Shown one piece after another: positions 1-11,135 of a stretch of DNA of 64,000 nt. A program made the position numbers and the translations under genes. A model generated the notes under the pieces. The model was not told the origin of the DNA and ran no database searches. It saw only the letters and a program-made list of their open reading frames with translations. The stretch's first letter is position 1; the number at the start of each line of letters is the position of its first letter. This DNA is from Rhizophagus irregularis (lineage: Eukaryota > Glomeromycota > Glomeromycetes > Glomerales > Glomeraceae): contig NC_089457.1 of assembly GCF_026210795.1 (NCBI RefSeq), positions 930,001 through 994,000 on the forward strand. Reading direction: 5' to 3'.

Positions 1-1583
1 GTTTTATTAATATAAAAAAACTTTTTTTTACTAAAATACTAGTTTTTTGTATATATAAAAACTACTTAAAAACTATACTTACAACTTTAGAAAAACTTTC
101 ATCTTATGTAAAATTACATGTATTTTTACTATTAAAATTATATATTTATTTATAGGCAGTTTCTATTTGTACACGAGGTGTTTAAACACAGGTCATATTA
201 GTAGATTAAAAACGGCATTCAAAACCTCCTTTAATGCCTTAAGTAAACTTGCAGAGCAGGTGAAAATACATATATTTATTTGTAATATAATAAGAATAAA
301 AAGTAAAAGAGTATAATGTCGGTAGCATTCAATTTTAAATTAAAAAACAAAAAATTAGTCTATTAAAAATTATATTTATATGACCTGTGTACAAACACCC
401 TGTGTAAACTTAGAAATTTTCTTATTTATACTTTTAAAAGGACTTTATATATAAGAAAAAAAAAATAATTATAAAAATGGAAAATTAGCATGATAATTTA
501 TGAAATTATTTAATTTGTATAGAAATTGTATATTAAAATTAATGGTTAATTATAAAATACATAAATTTCTTTTAATATGAAAATAATCTGTATGTTACAT
601 GCATAATGACTAATAAATAATTAAACCTTTTTTTACTAATTTTTTTTAATAATTTATAATTAAAGTTTTAATTAGTTTAATAATTATTAAATTATACTAA
701 TTAGTTTTAATATTAGAATAGTTTTAATATGAATTAAACTTTTTGTAAATTTACTGATCAGGTTTTAGTAATTTCAATTTTGATATTAGTTTATTTACTA
801 AATTGATTTATCAATTAAATAATAATAAAAAATGTTGCAAAAATATTTTTATTAAATATTTAATTAAAAAGAATGATTTGCAATATTTTTTTGATAATTT
901 AATAATAAAAAATATTAATAGTAAAATATTTTTTATAATACTATATATTATAAATCATAGTATTTCTATGTATAATACTTTTTAAAAATTTAGATATAAT
1001 ATGTAATAATACTTTAATTATTTTATAAATTTTAAATACTCTTTATTAATAGTAAAAATTTGCATAATAAAAAAAAATGGAAAATTTTAACGCTTACCCC
1101 AGGTGAAAATCACCTGATCACGTGATTTAAATTTTGTGATTTCGTTTAACTTTTTTTTATATGGCAAATCTTAAAATTTTAAAAGTAATTTAAAAAATTC
1201 TTTACATTTTTACATAATAAAATATATAAATAATTAATTGATAACGTGTAGAATTTTTTTCTCTTTCTAATGAATATTTTATTATAATTATTAAGTAAAA
1301 AATGATTAACTTTCATTAGAAGTAACTGTGTAAAAAAAAAACACTTATATTTTTTCCCTAAATCTCCCAAACCTCCCACCCACCATAGGACAGATAGTCT
1401 TTATATAGTTTTTTCTGAACCCCTTAAAAAATTAAAAAAAATGCATTGCACCGTTATACACTTTCGTGTTCGCTCTAATTAAGTAATTTGTGACGCAATT
1501 AAATTATAAATTAGTAAACGCACATATATACATTATTTTATTAATATTAAATCAACAAATACCTTGACGAACTTGTATATATC
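1..1583. other. AT-rich intergenic stretch, no gene seen
   Basis: Extremely AT-rich sequence with only short, low-complexity reading frames rich in Asn, Ile, Lys and Phe. Around 1097-1130 a short inverted motif (AGGTGAAAATCACCT) lies next to a GATCACGTGAT palindrome. The same AGGTGA/TCACCT motif recurs at 4.5-4.7 kb, so it is probably a repeat fragment. I see no exon, tRNA or conserved protein. Confidence 0.6.
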
Positions 1584-1683
1584 AATATACTACATCTTGT
1601 ATTTAATATCCATATACTACGTCTTGTATTAATATCCTTATATCTTGTATTAATATCCATATACTATGTTTTGTATTAATATT
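1584..1683. repeat. short tandem repeat, about 4 copies of a 21-27 bp unit
   Basis: Four imperfect head-to-tail copies start at 1584, 1611, 1637 and 1658. Each contains CTTGTATT followed by AATAT; the third lacks about 5 bp. The array ends just downstream (minus strand) of the zinc-knuckle end of the MULE relic and may be part of that element's 3' non-coding end. Confidence 0.75.
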
Positions 1684-1690
1684 TTCGCAT

Positions 1691-4163
1691 CTACCTTCTA
1701 CCAATTGGGCATTTTTTTTGGTAATGTCCAGATTGACCACATAAAAGACATTTTCGCTGTACTCTTGTAGTTTGATTATCATTTATTTCTGTAACTTCTC
1801 GCATTGGAATTCTTTTTTTGACAATTCTAATACACTCTTTAATCTTCTTTTAGAAGGAGCTCCCCGAATTTTAGTAACATTAGGATCAGTAATCTGATCA
1901 ATTAAATCTTTTTGTAATGAAATTATGTTAGCATTCTGTGCAGCTCTTTCTATACCATTAATTCTTCTAAATTATCATCATCACCAACTTCTATACTTCT
2001 TTTACGTTTTGATGCAATAAATTCTTTCAATAACCAAATTAATTCACAATCACTATTAGTTTCTAAAGCAATATTAACAGCTGTTTTTGCTATTGAAAAT
2101 GCTATATCAAATCGATTTCTTTGAGAAGTATTTTGCTGATGAATACTTTTATTATCATCTAATCCTTGAAATTGTCGCATGTTTTGAAGTGTAAAATTAA
2201 TTTGATAAGATGATGACGATAAAGAATTATCATTTGATTCTATTGCAGTAAGAATTGGCGAATTTTCAACGTTACCCTCTAAATTTGTTAAAATACTATC
2301 TTTATACCATCTATTTGGTATAATACTAATATGAAACTTCGCTATACCTGAATATAACATAACACGCCAAAAATGTCGACAAATTATACCTTTAGTTACA
2401 CTTTCCATACATGTACAAAGATGACTGCCATCATCTAATAATATTACTAAATTTTCACGTTTTGAAAGTCCACCTACACGACGTATTCTCCATGTTTCAA
2501 TAATATTTATAGAATCAATACCATTTAAAAAAGATTGTAATATTATTTGTGGTTCATCAACTACATCTTCTATAAAATAATTATCAACAGTATCAGATTC
2601 TAAAACCTATATATTATGTATAATAATATAATAAATAAACTTAATTAACAATAATAAAATACTATGTAATTCAATAAATAAATTTAATACTTACATTATC
2701 AAATGATAAAACTAGTTGACCTTCATAAGTAAGTGATTGAGAAATTTGAAATCTTTGCCAGGATAATACAAGAGGCGTTAAAAAATGATTAAGAATTGCA
2801 TCAATATTAGAGAAAAATTGTGAAGCTAAATGTGGTAATCCAACCGTTGTTTGTTGTGCCTTAAGGTCAACTAATTTACAATATTGAGATTCATCATCGT
2901 GTCTTTTATTGATTGCTTTTTCAACATCACAAAGAGAACTAGTACTATTTACTGCCTTTTTAATAATACCATTAAATGATTCAACGCTTTGAGTACTTTG
3001 GATACCCGCATTGAATTGAAATGGTGAATACGATTTGGCCCAACTAGAACGATTAGAATATAATACTTTAGTCATATATGAACAGCTTTCTGGAAATGTA
3101 CTCATCATAACTTTCCAATGTTGTTCAAATAACTCAACACTTAATGTATTTCTACATAAATAAAATGCCTTACTAAAAGATGGAAATGCTTCACCTAATT
3201 TATTTTTAAGATGTTTGATAATATTTTGCCAAATATGAAAAAGGCAATAAAAGTGTGGTGTTGTTGGAAAAACATGAGATGCAGCATTAATTAAACCAGG
3301 TTCTGAATCCGTCCAAAATGCTTTAGAGTTGTTTTATCAGTTGCTTCCATTAAACATTTCAAAATCCAAATATATGTTGACGCCATCTCATCTTCTACCA
3401 AAGCATTAGCTACATTTCGAAATTTTCTATAATTATCTCTCACCATAAAGACACTCAAATACATATTATATTTGTTAGTTTTACAGGTATTATCATTTAA
3501 CACCACATTATGGAATCTTTGATACAAATCCTGTTGAAATGGTGACATCCAAAAAATACCAGATAAACGTCTTTCATTACCAGAATGCCGAATAAATACC
3601 TTCCAATTTGAATCTTCAGTCATTTTTTCAAAAAGAACATTAAGTAATAAACCAGAATCAAGGTTTTCATCTTTATTATTTCCATGTAACTTGTAAATTG
3701 AATTATAGACGTCTTGTTTGTGAAAAACATGTTCTGGGTATTTTTTTTTAAGAATTTCTAATTGTACAATAGGCGCAACTTTGCAATCTGTAAAAAATGC
3801 TAAGTCTTGCATCATGTCATCATTAAACTGTCTATATCTAGCATTAAGATGAGCTATTTGGGCTGAGTTTAATTCATGATTATGGGAATCTATTAATGTT
3901 GTACATCTTATACGTTGTTCAGTTTTTGGTAATTTAAAATTACAATGCCATTCACAATTGGTTTTGTTAGAGTTACACAAACGATGTACATTTTGATTAA
4001 TTATTTTTTGACCTTCATAATTACCATTTAAGGAACAACGAAATGATTTACGATGGATAATAGAATGATCATTTATGTCTTTATCATTTCGATATATTTG
4101 ATAACCAAATCCTCTTTCCAAACAGTAATTATACATAAAACTTATCAACAGACATCCAGTCAA
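1691..4163 (-). pseudogene. MULE-type transposase (FAR1-like) relic with SWIM finger and CCHC knuckle
   Basis: A decayed Mutator-like transposase read right to left. The part at 3291-4163 has a FAR1/WRKY-GCM1-type Cys/His DNA-binding domain (Cys around CEWHC, ending DSHNH) and then the first catalytic Asp in LNDNTCKTNKYN. After a frameshift near 3325 come FWTDSEPG (second Asp) and CLFHIWQN. The part at 2671-3108 continues with a block ending SFDN, followed by a clean 88-nt intron at 2607-2694 (donor GTAAGT). Next is a SWIM zinc finger (CTC...KGIICRHFW). Further frameshifts near 1945 and 1815-1850 separate the last part, which ends in a CX2CX4HX4C knuckle (CLLCGQSGHYQKKC) and a stop at 1691-1693. 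The family's role is cut-and-paste DNA transposition. At least three frame breaks make this copy inactive. I could not identify terminal inverted repeats, and the true start is uncertain. Confidence 0.85.
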
Positions 4164-4785
4164 ATAAACATATCTCCAATATGAAGATTATATTGATAAA
4201 TAGGAAAGTTTGAATTATTATTAGAATAGTTAAAAGTATTTGTATTATCAATAACTGGGTTTATAGGTTACTCTAGTTCAATAAAAATATTATCGTTAGG
4301 AGATATAATAGTATCTTCATGTCGCAGTTTACACCACTTTCAATAAAAAAGTTTGGTGGTGGTGTAAAAACATCTTCAATATCTTTTGGAAAATTTATAA
4401 ATGATTAGTCAATTCCATTATGGTGAAAGAGGCATAAATATAAAATATCACTGTGTAAATTATCACATTAATATTAATAGGGGTAATAGTAACTTTACAA
4501 GAAAAAAATTTTTACGCATTTGTATCAATACAAATGTAATACAAAATAAGGTGAAAATCACCCTAAAAGTGTGAAATAAAAATTTTTAATTATTAAATTC
4601 CCTAGGGTGAAAAAAATTTAAAAATCACCCAGGGTTAAATTAAATTTTTAATTATTAAATTCACCTAGGGTGAAATTAATTAATTTTTATTAGTAAAATC
4701 ACCTAAGGTGAAATTTAAATTAATTCAAAAAAAATATAGAATTAAACTTTTGAAATTTGCAAGATATTTAAGATGTTATAATAGA
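4164..4785. repeat. AT-rich spacer with diverged CACCTAGGGTGA repeats
   Basis: No gene seen. From about 4549 to 4713 a palindromic motif close to TCACCTAGGGTGA recurs about five times (near 4550, 4600, 4625, 4660 and 4699). The copies are separated by AT-rich linkers of similar sequence, giving a degenerate tandem array. It may be the remains of nested small inverted-repeat elements. Confidence 0.55.
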
Positions 4786-5482
4786 ACAGAATCCCGCTTA
4801 TTTATAATAAAAGTTACTGTAAAAAATTGGCCTTTTACTAATAATTTTTACTTTACATTTTTCTTATAAAATTTTATTGGTTAATTAGATAAAAGGAAAA
4901 AAATCATAATAATATAACATAAAATTTACTTTTATAGTAGAATCTGCAAAGAATTTTAAATATGATTTTTACTTTAAAATTAAGGTGAAGATTACTAAAG
5001 AAATTAGAGAATTTTGATAAGTTGGTAAAAATGCTGAAATAATAAAACTTTATCAAAACTATATAAAAGTTTTATTAAAAAGTTGGCAAAATTCTAAAAA
5101 AAAGTAAACCCTGATAAAACTTATTGTAAATGCTGTAATTATTAAAATTTTGTCAAAACTATAATAAAATTATAGTAAAATTTTAGAAAAACTAATTGTA
5201 GAATTTTAAAAAGTTTAGGTAAACAATCTTACTGAAAAGTAAGTGAAATTTTAATAAAACTAGTTTACTTATTTATAATAAAAGTTACTATAGAAAATTG
5301 GCCTTTTACTAATAATTTTTACTTTACTTTTTTTAAATTTTATTGGCTAATTAGTTAAAAGGAAAAAATTATAATAATGTAATATTAAATTTCCTTTTAT
5401 AGTAAAATCTGCAAAGAATTTTATATATAATTTTTACCTAAAATTTAAAGGTGACTTATTTTATAAGTAAATGGGATTCTGC
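4786..5482. mobile_element. non-autonomous TIR element (MITE-like), about 700 bp
   Basis: The ends are inverted copies of each other: ACAGAATCCC on the left (from 4786) and GGGATTCTG on the right (to 5481). The similarity extends inward for about 20 bp with a few mismatches. Inside, a segment of about 190 bp at 4797-4985 is repeated directly at 5268-5455 with small differences. The middle (4990-5250) is AT-rich and contains no open frame. A target duplication could not be fixed; TATAA-like sequence flanks both ends. Similar internal text occurs near 24,410-24,600, which suggests a dispersed family. Confidence 0.6.
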
Positions 5483-7604
5483 TATAATTCATAATATATA
5501 GTAGAAATTTAATTAAAAAAACATTTTTGCTTTTGAACTTAAATTTAATAAAAAGAAATGTGTATTATAAAAAATAATAAAAAAATTTTATTTAACTAAA
5601 TTTATAATTTGTTAAAAAATTAAAACCTTCAGTAGTTTAGTTCTTAATGAATTAACAATATTTAATAATAATATAATTTACTAATTTTATTATTTAAAAG
5701 ATTAATAATAAATTAAATAAATTAAATAATCAATTATATATATTAAAAACAATTATTTTATATGTAAATTTTTTTAAAAAAAGGAATTTGTTTAAAATCA
5801 AAAAAAGTAGTTTTTTTTTTTATTTTACTAAAAGTTTTTTTTTAATATAAAAAATTGAAAAGTAGTATTATTAAATCTTATCAGTAGTAATCATTATTAC
5901 CAGTACTATTTAATTCTGGTTAAAAGATTATAATTTAGTTAAAATTTTAAAATACCAGTTTATAATTTTAATTAAAATTAAGAAATACTGATTACAAAAT
6001 TTTAATTTATTTAAATAATAAACAAAAATTTTAAAATTTTGTTATGATTAATATTAAATTTTAAATATTTTGTTAATATATAATATTTATTATTTATTAT
6101 TTAATATTTTATATAATTTAAAATATTATTTGTTTTATAAAAAAGTAATTTATAAATAAATATTATTAAAAAAATTGGTTGTAAAAAAATTAATATTAAA
6201 TATTTGTTTTTATTTTTTTTATAGAGTTTATATTTTTTGAATAATCAGAAATTTAATAATATATTTAAGATATAAAACCTTTAAATATATCTAAAACAAG
6301 TTTTATAATTTGACTTTACTAATAATATTCAAATTTGATTTTTATATTATATTATCTATAATAAAAATAATATTAAAATAATATTATTCAATATATAAAT
6401 AATATTAAGAAAATATCTATTTGTACAGTATAAACTATATGGAATATATAGATTTTATAGTAAAATTTAAAAGGTTAGTATTAGGATTAGAGTTAGTATT
6501 AGGGTTATAATTATGGCATAATACTATAATGGATTATTTAAAAAGCCAAATAATTATGGTAATAATTATTTAATAATGAATAGCAAAACCCTAATATTAA
6601 AGAAATATTAAATAAGTAAAATTATATAATTTTTAAATAATTTATTTTTTTATTTTTTTTTTATTTCATATAAAATATAAATTTAAAAGAAATGTAAATA
6701 TTTAAAAATGGTTCAGCTATCAGTTAATTATAATTAATTTTCTTTAATACTTTTTTTTAATAACATTAAGCTTTAAAATTATTTTACTTTAAAATTAATT
6801 TTACAAATATATGAGTCTTTAACAAAAGTAGTAATACTGTAATAGAAAAGTAATATATAAATTATCAAATTAGAATTCATTATAAATTACATTTCCTTTT
6901 TTTAAATATAGCAAAAAAAACCAAAATTATATTTATAGTTTTCGTTAAATTTTTTTATTTATTCTATCTATAATTAAAAAAAAATGTTGGGAAATTTTTT
7001 TTGTGTTAAGTACTAATTATATTTTGTGTTTTTTTTGTATATCTTTGTACTTACTTTCTACCAGAAAATCACTGAGATGCACCAAAATTAAGTACAAAGC
7101 ATACAATATACTATTTTCGGATTTTCGGAGTTCGGCATTAGGATCCCTAAGCCATTTGACTACAAATGTTATTATCTTAACGCCAAACTTATATGCGTGT
7201 AATACGGGAATTTTATTTGGAAAATAGATATCATTTAACAACCTGATTTTTTACAAGAAAAAAATTATTATTATTTTTTTTTTTTTGACATTCTAGACTT
7301 TCCCAAAATTGAAAGTTCCCCTCTTTTAGTGCACGAATAATTTGATAAAAGAATTTTTCGGGATGTAAAAAGCACAGTACCACATATTTGTTTTTCAAAT
7401 AAATCAGTAAAATAGGGGGGGGAGAGGTGGGGATGTTATCATGTTAAACAGCATGGTAAGACCACGAGCAAAAATACTTTTTGGAAAGATAGAACGAAAC
7501 TTCTAAAAAAAGTCTTTTCGATTTTGGATTGATAAAAAGTTGTGTAAAAAAAGATTGATTGCGCCAAATCAAAAAAAAATTTTTTTTTTTAAAAAAAAAA
7601 TCTA
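5483..7604. other. AT-rich intergenic stretch, no gene supported
   Basis: Low-complexity AT-rich DNA. A few TTAGGG/CCCTAA-like words occur at 6478-6600 but are too few and irregular to be telomeric. Two opposite-strand 74-codon frames overlap at 7003-7241. Neither resembles a family I know and neither has a partner exon. Confidence 0.5.
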
Positions 7605-7722
7605 CTGCCATTTATTAATTACAAGTATCTATCTAAATATAAAATACTGTCATTTATTAATTACAAGTATCTATCTAAATATAAAATACTGTCAATTACA
7701 AAGTATTTATCTAAATATAAAA
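7605..7722. repeat. 42-bp tandem repeat, 2.8 copies
   Basis: Two nearly identical 42-bp units start at 7605 and 7647, and a shortened third starts at 7689. Each runs from CTGYCATTTATTAATTAC to CTAAATATAAAATA. The array lies about 70 bp beyond the stop codon of the protease gene, in its presumed 3' flank. Confidence 0.85.
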
Positions 7723-7791
7723 AAAAAATAAACAACTTTAAATTACAATTAATTATACAATAATTCAATTAAATTAAATTAATTAATCATT

Positions 7792-9717
7792 TTAACCAGG
7801 AACTTTTAACAAATTATTTGGACTTGCAATATTTAAACCATTATTAATATCTAATATTAATATTTTTGTATTTGTATTTTTACTTGGAATATCTTTTATA
7901 ACATTTTTAGTGGAAATATTAATTAAATCGTTTTTAATTTGAGATGGAGATTTATTTCCACTTTTACTTATCATTAAAGCAATTGTACCAGATACATGAG
8001 GTGTGGCTTGACTTGTTCCATCTAAAATTTTCGTTGATGTATTTGATGATTTCCAAGCAGATTGAATATTTTTTCCTATAAAATTTCAATAAAAAATTTT
8101 TATATTTCATAAATAAACAAAATTTATTTATATTTTTATGAGTTATAATAATAATAATACCTGGAGCGAAAATATTTACACATTGACCAATATTAGTAAA
8201 ATCAGTCAATTTATCAGATTCATCAATTGCACCAACAGTAATAGCGTGAGGTGATGATGCTGGAGCGAAGTTACACGAATTTGAATGAAAATTATTTCCT
8301 GCTGCCACAACCACATGTATACCTGCAGCAAATAACTTTTGCATTATTAAATTTATAGTCAATGAATCATCTGATCCTGCCAACGACATACTATTAAACG
8401 AAATAAAAAAGGTTAATCTAAAGTAAAAGAAAAGAAAAGTGTCAAGAAAATATAACATACTTGATGATTGTATTTTTATTTTTATTTTTCATATGTTCAT
8501 TAAAAACATATATCAAACCAGCAATTACGCTACTTGATGTACCAATACCAAACTTATCTAATACTTTAACCGCTATAACATTTGATAATTTTGCTACTCC
8601 AAATGTTTTACCTGAAAAAAAAAAATAATTTTAAAAAATTTTCAATTTTTTTAAAAAATAATTTATAAAAATGAATTAATAAACTTACCAGCAACCTAAT
8701 TTTGAGATAAACAAACGATATTTATTAATTAATATTTTAAAATAATGTAAAAACAAATATTAAATAACTTACTATAGCTGCAACATGAGTTCCATGCCTA
8801 CATAAATACATAAAATTAATTTTGATAAATATAATAATAATTTAATTAATGATATTAATTCATATAACATACCCATTATCATCAATATTAGAACATTTAT
8901 CACAAAAAGAAGCACCAAATTTTGCACGACCTTCAAATTCTTTATGAGCGATACTTATACCACTAAAAGGAAAATAAAATTATAATTAAAATTGAAAGGT
9001 AAATAATAATTGTTTACGCTAATCCTGTATCTATTCCGGTACAGGAAGAACTGCGGATTAATTAATTAAAATACTTACGTATCAATAACATAAATGTTTA
9101 CACCTTTACCGGCCGAAGAAGGATACTTGAATTTTTTATCTAATTTATTCGTAGTTTGATCAATTCTATCCAAGTTCTTTATTATAGATGATATAAAATG
9201 TTAGACGAGTTACACGAATTACACAAGTTACAAACACACTTACCCATAAGGTAGTGCTTTGTTGTACGATATCATTACTAGATCTCTTGCTTAATTTCCT
9301 TTTCCAGGAAGTCACTTTAAAAGTTTTTTCTTTTTCAACAACATCAACATCATCCCAATCTTTTAATTCATCTTTAACAAAATTTGGATCAAAATAACCC
9401 ACATAACCTGTAATAACATTTTCAACATTAAAATCTTGAAGAACATCCTTTTCATTATCTAATTTATTCGTATCATCATGAAATGGTATCGTAGGTATCG
9501 TAGTTTTATTTAAACATTTTGACATTTTATTAAAATGATCTCTTCTTCTAGAATTAAGTGAACGAGAATTTAATGAAGGATTATCTTTCAAGATTACAAC
9601 GAATTTCTCTTGTTTTCCCCTATAATGTCTTTTTGGACATTTTAATGAGTTTACTTTATAGAAAAATGAAGTGAATAATAATAATGTAATTATAAATTTA
9701 AAAAATGAAGGAAACAT
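7792..9717 (-). CDS. secreted subtilisin-like serine protease (S8, proteinase K type), 8 exons
   Basis: Joining eight exons (9717-9244, 9176-9079, 8962-8873, 8797-8773, 8695-8689, 8611-8461, 8390-8161, 8075-7792) gives a 1,359-nt frame of 452 residues. Every junction has GT...AG and consistent phase. The product starts with a hydrophobic signal peptide ([20 protein letters not shown]) and an I9-type propeptide (KFVVILKD). The S8 catalytic set follows: Asp in YVIDTG, His in HGTHVA, oxyanion Asn in AAGNN and Ser in [11 protein letters not shown]. It is therefore expected to be an active extracellular or vacuolar endopeptidase. The start is the first ATG directly before the signal peptide. The His motif is assembled from a 25-nt exon and a 7-nt exon (GTTGCTG), which together restore the canonical [15 protein letters not shown] text. 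The frame is intact with all catalytic residues present. Substrates cannot be read from the sequence. Confidence 0.95.
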
Positions 9718-10378
9718 TGAGAATAAAGGAATGGTAAAGGGATTTAAAGGAAAGGAAAGGAATGACGGAAAGATTGGAAATTAAAAGGAAAGTGAAAATA
9801 ATGAAATTTTAATGAAGGAAAAAAGAAGGAATGTATTTTTATGTGATAGACATGATTGAAATAAATTATAAATGGCGTGGTAAAAGCGTGATAACACTGC
9901 GTGTCTATTTATTTATATTCAGCAAATCATCAATTTTAATTCGTTTAATGAATCGGGACATAATTCCGCATGGTTTGTATAATGTTACATCTGTTACATC
10001 TGTTACATCCAAATAAAAATTACAAATCCAATAAAACCAATAGGAAATGGAAAGTTATATTAAAGTTATTATTTTTGTTCGTTATTAAAGCAAGGAAACA
10101 ATTAATAAAGATTTATTATTTATTAATTAAGAATATAATTTTATTAATCTTTTTTCATTTGTTGTTCATTTGGTTCATTGTTCATTTTTTGGATTACATT
10201 TTAATAGCAAAGTTAAAAAAAAAAGAGAGAAGAAAGAAAAAGTGATAATAAGAGGAAAAAAAAAGTAATAAATGTTCAAAATCAAAAGAACTATTTTAAA
10301 AGAACTAATTTAAACTATAAAAGTAGATTATTATTAAGTTGATTTTCAAAAAAAATTTTTAATATAAAATCCAATTTA
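9718..10378. promoter_or_regulatory. spacer between VOC gene 3' end and protease 5' end
   Basis: Both neighbours are on the minus strand, so this spacer should hold the protease promoter (near 9718-10000) and the VOC terminator. Visible features are purine-rich tracts just upstream of the protease ATG and a short GTTACATCT triplication at about 9984-10010. No TATA or CCAAT box can be assigned with confidence. The 91-codon frame across 9970-10245 is low-complexity and looks spurious. Confidence 0.4.
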
Positions 10379-11135
10379 TTATTCGGTTTTTTGACGTTTG
10401 GGACTATTTCCATCATTATCACCACCACCTTCATGATCCTTTCCTTCATGTTCATTGTCTTCATTACTATCAACAACATCAGCGTTAACGGATTCAGAAT
10501 TTTCTAATTCTGGTACAGGAACATAGCAGAGTTCAAGTTTCATACCATCAGGATCTTCCCAAAAAACTATATATGAAAAATAAAACAAAAAAAAAAATGA
10601 ATAATCACGTGATAAAATACGGAAATTAAATAAAAAAAGAACTAAAATTTTTTAAAAATATAAGCTTACCGGCATAATAACCAGGAGCATATTCATATTC
10701 TTTGGGTTTATCCAAAACAGTGAATTTATTTTCTACTAAAAAATCGTGGAAATTATCAACTTCTTCACGAGATGTTGCATTTAATGCTAAATGATGGAAA
10801 CCAACAGAATATCTGATATGTTTGGAATCTTTATGTTCCGGCTTAATTGGAGCGACACCAATTTGAATTCCACAAGCTTTATTTGTCCAAGCTGTATAGT
10901 ATACTTCTTTCATGAGCGGTTTGAAACCTATTTAAAAGAAAAAAAGGAAAAAAAAAAGTATATAAGAAAGAAGATTTAGGGAAGATTTGCCAAAATTATC
11001 AAATTATCAAGATTTTAAACATGATTTACCTAATTTTGTGAGGACAGTGTCATAATATTTAATGCTTTTATCATAATCACTAACACTAAGACTTAAATGA
11101 GATAACGATCCTAAAATAGGTCCTTGATTACTCAT
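10379..11135 (-). CDS. glyoxalase/bleomycin-resistance (VOC) fold protein, 3 exons
   Basis: Exons 11135-11030, 10927-10670 and 10566-10379 join in frame to 552 nt (183 residues). Both introns begin GTAA and end AG. The protein opens with LSHLSLSVSDYDKSIKYY, the first beta-alpha-beta unit of a vicinal-oxygen-chelate domain, and its second half carries FHHLALNA and FWEDPDGMKLELCYV. His in SHL, His in HHL and Glu in LEL are at the usual metal-ligand positions. The last 45 or so residues form an acidic, low-complexity tail ending in a basic KRQKTE stretch, outside the enzyme fold. The family includes glyoxalase I, dioxygenases and resistance proteins, so the exact reaction is not decidable here. 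The size fits a single VOC module. Confidence 0.92.

Noticed and set aside
803-985. Short open frame in AT-rich DNA
   Set aside because: Asn/Ile/Lys/Phe low-complexity product typical of random AT-rich sequence; no splice partner or homologous motif.
6478-6600. TTAGGG/CCCTAA-like words suggesting an interstitial telomere
   Set aside because: Only a few scattered, irregular units; no tandem run.
7003-7241. Overlapping 74-codon frames on both strands
   Set aside because: Mirror frames over the same bases, no recognisable domain and no adjoining exons; possibly a repeat fragment but not supportable as a gene.
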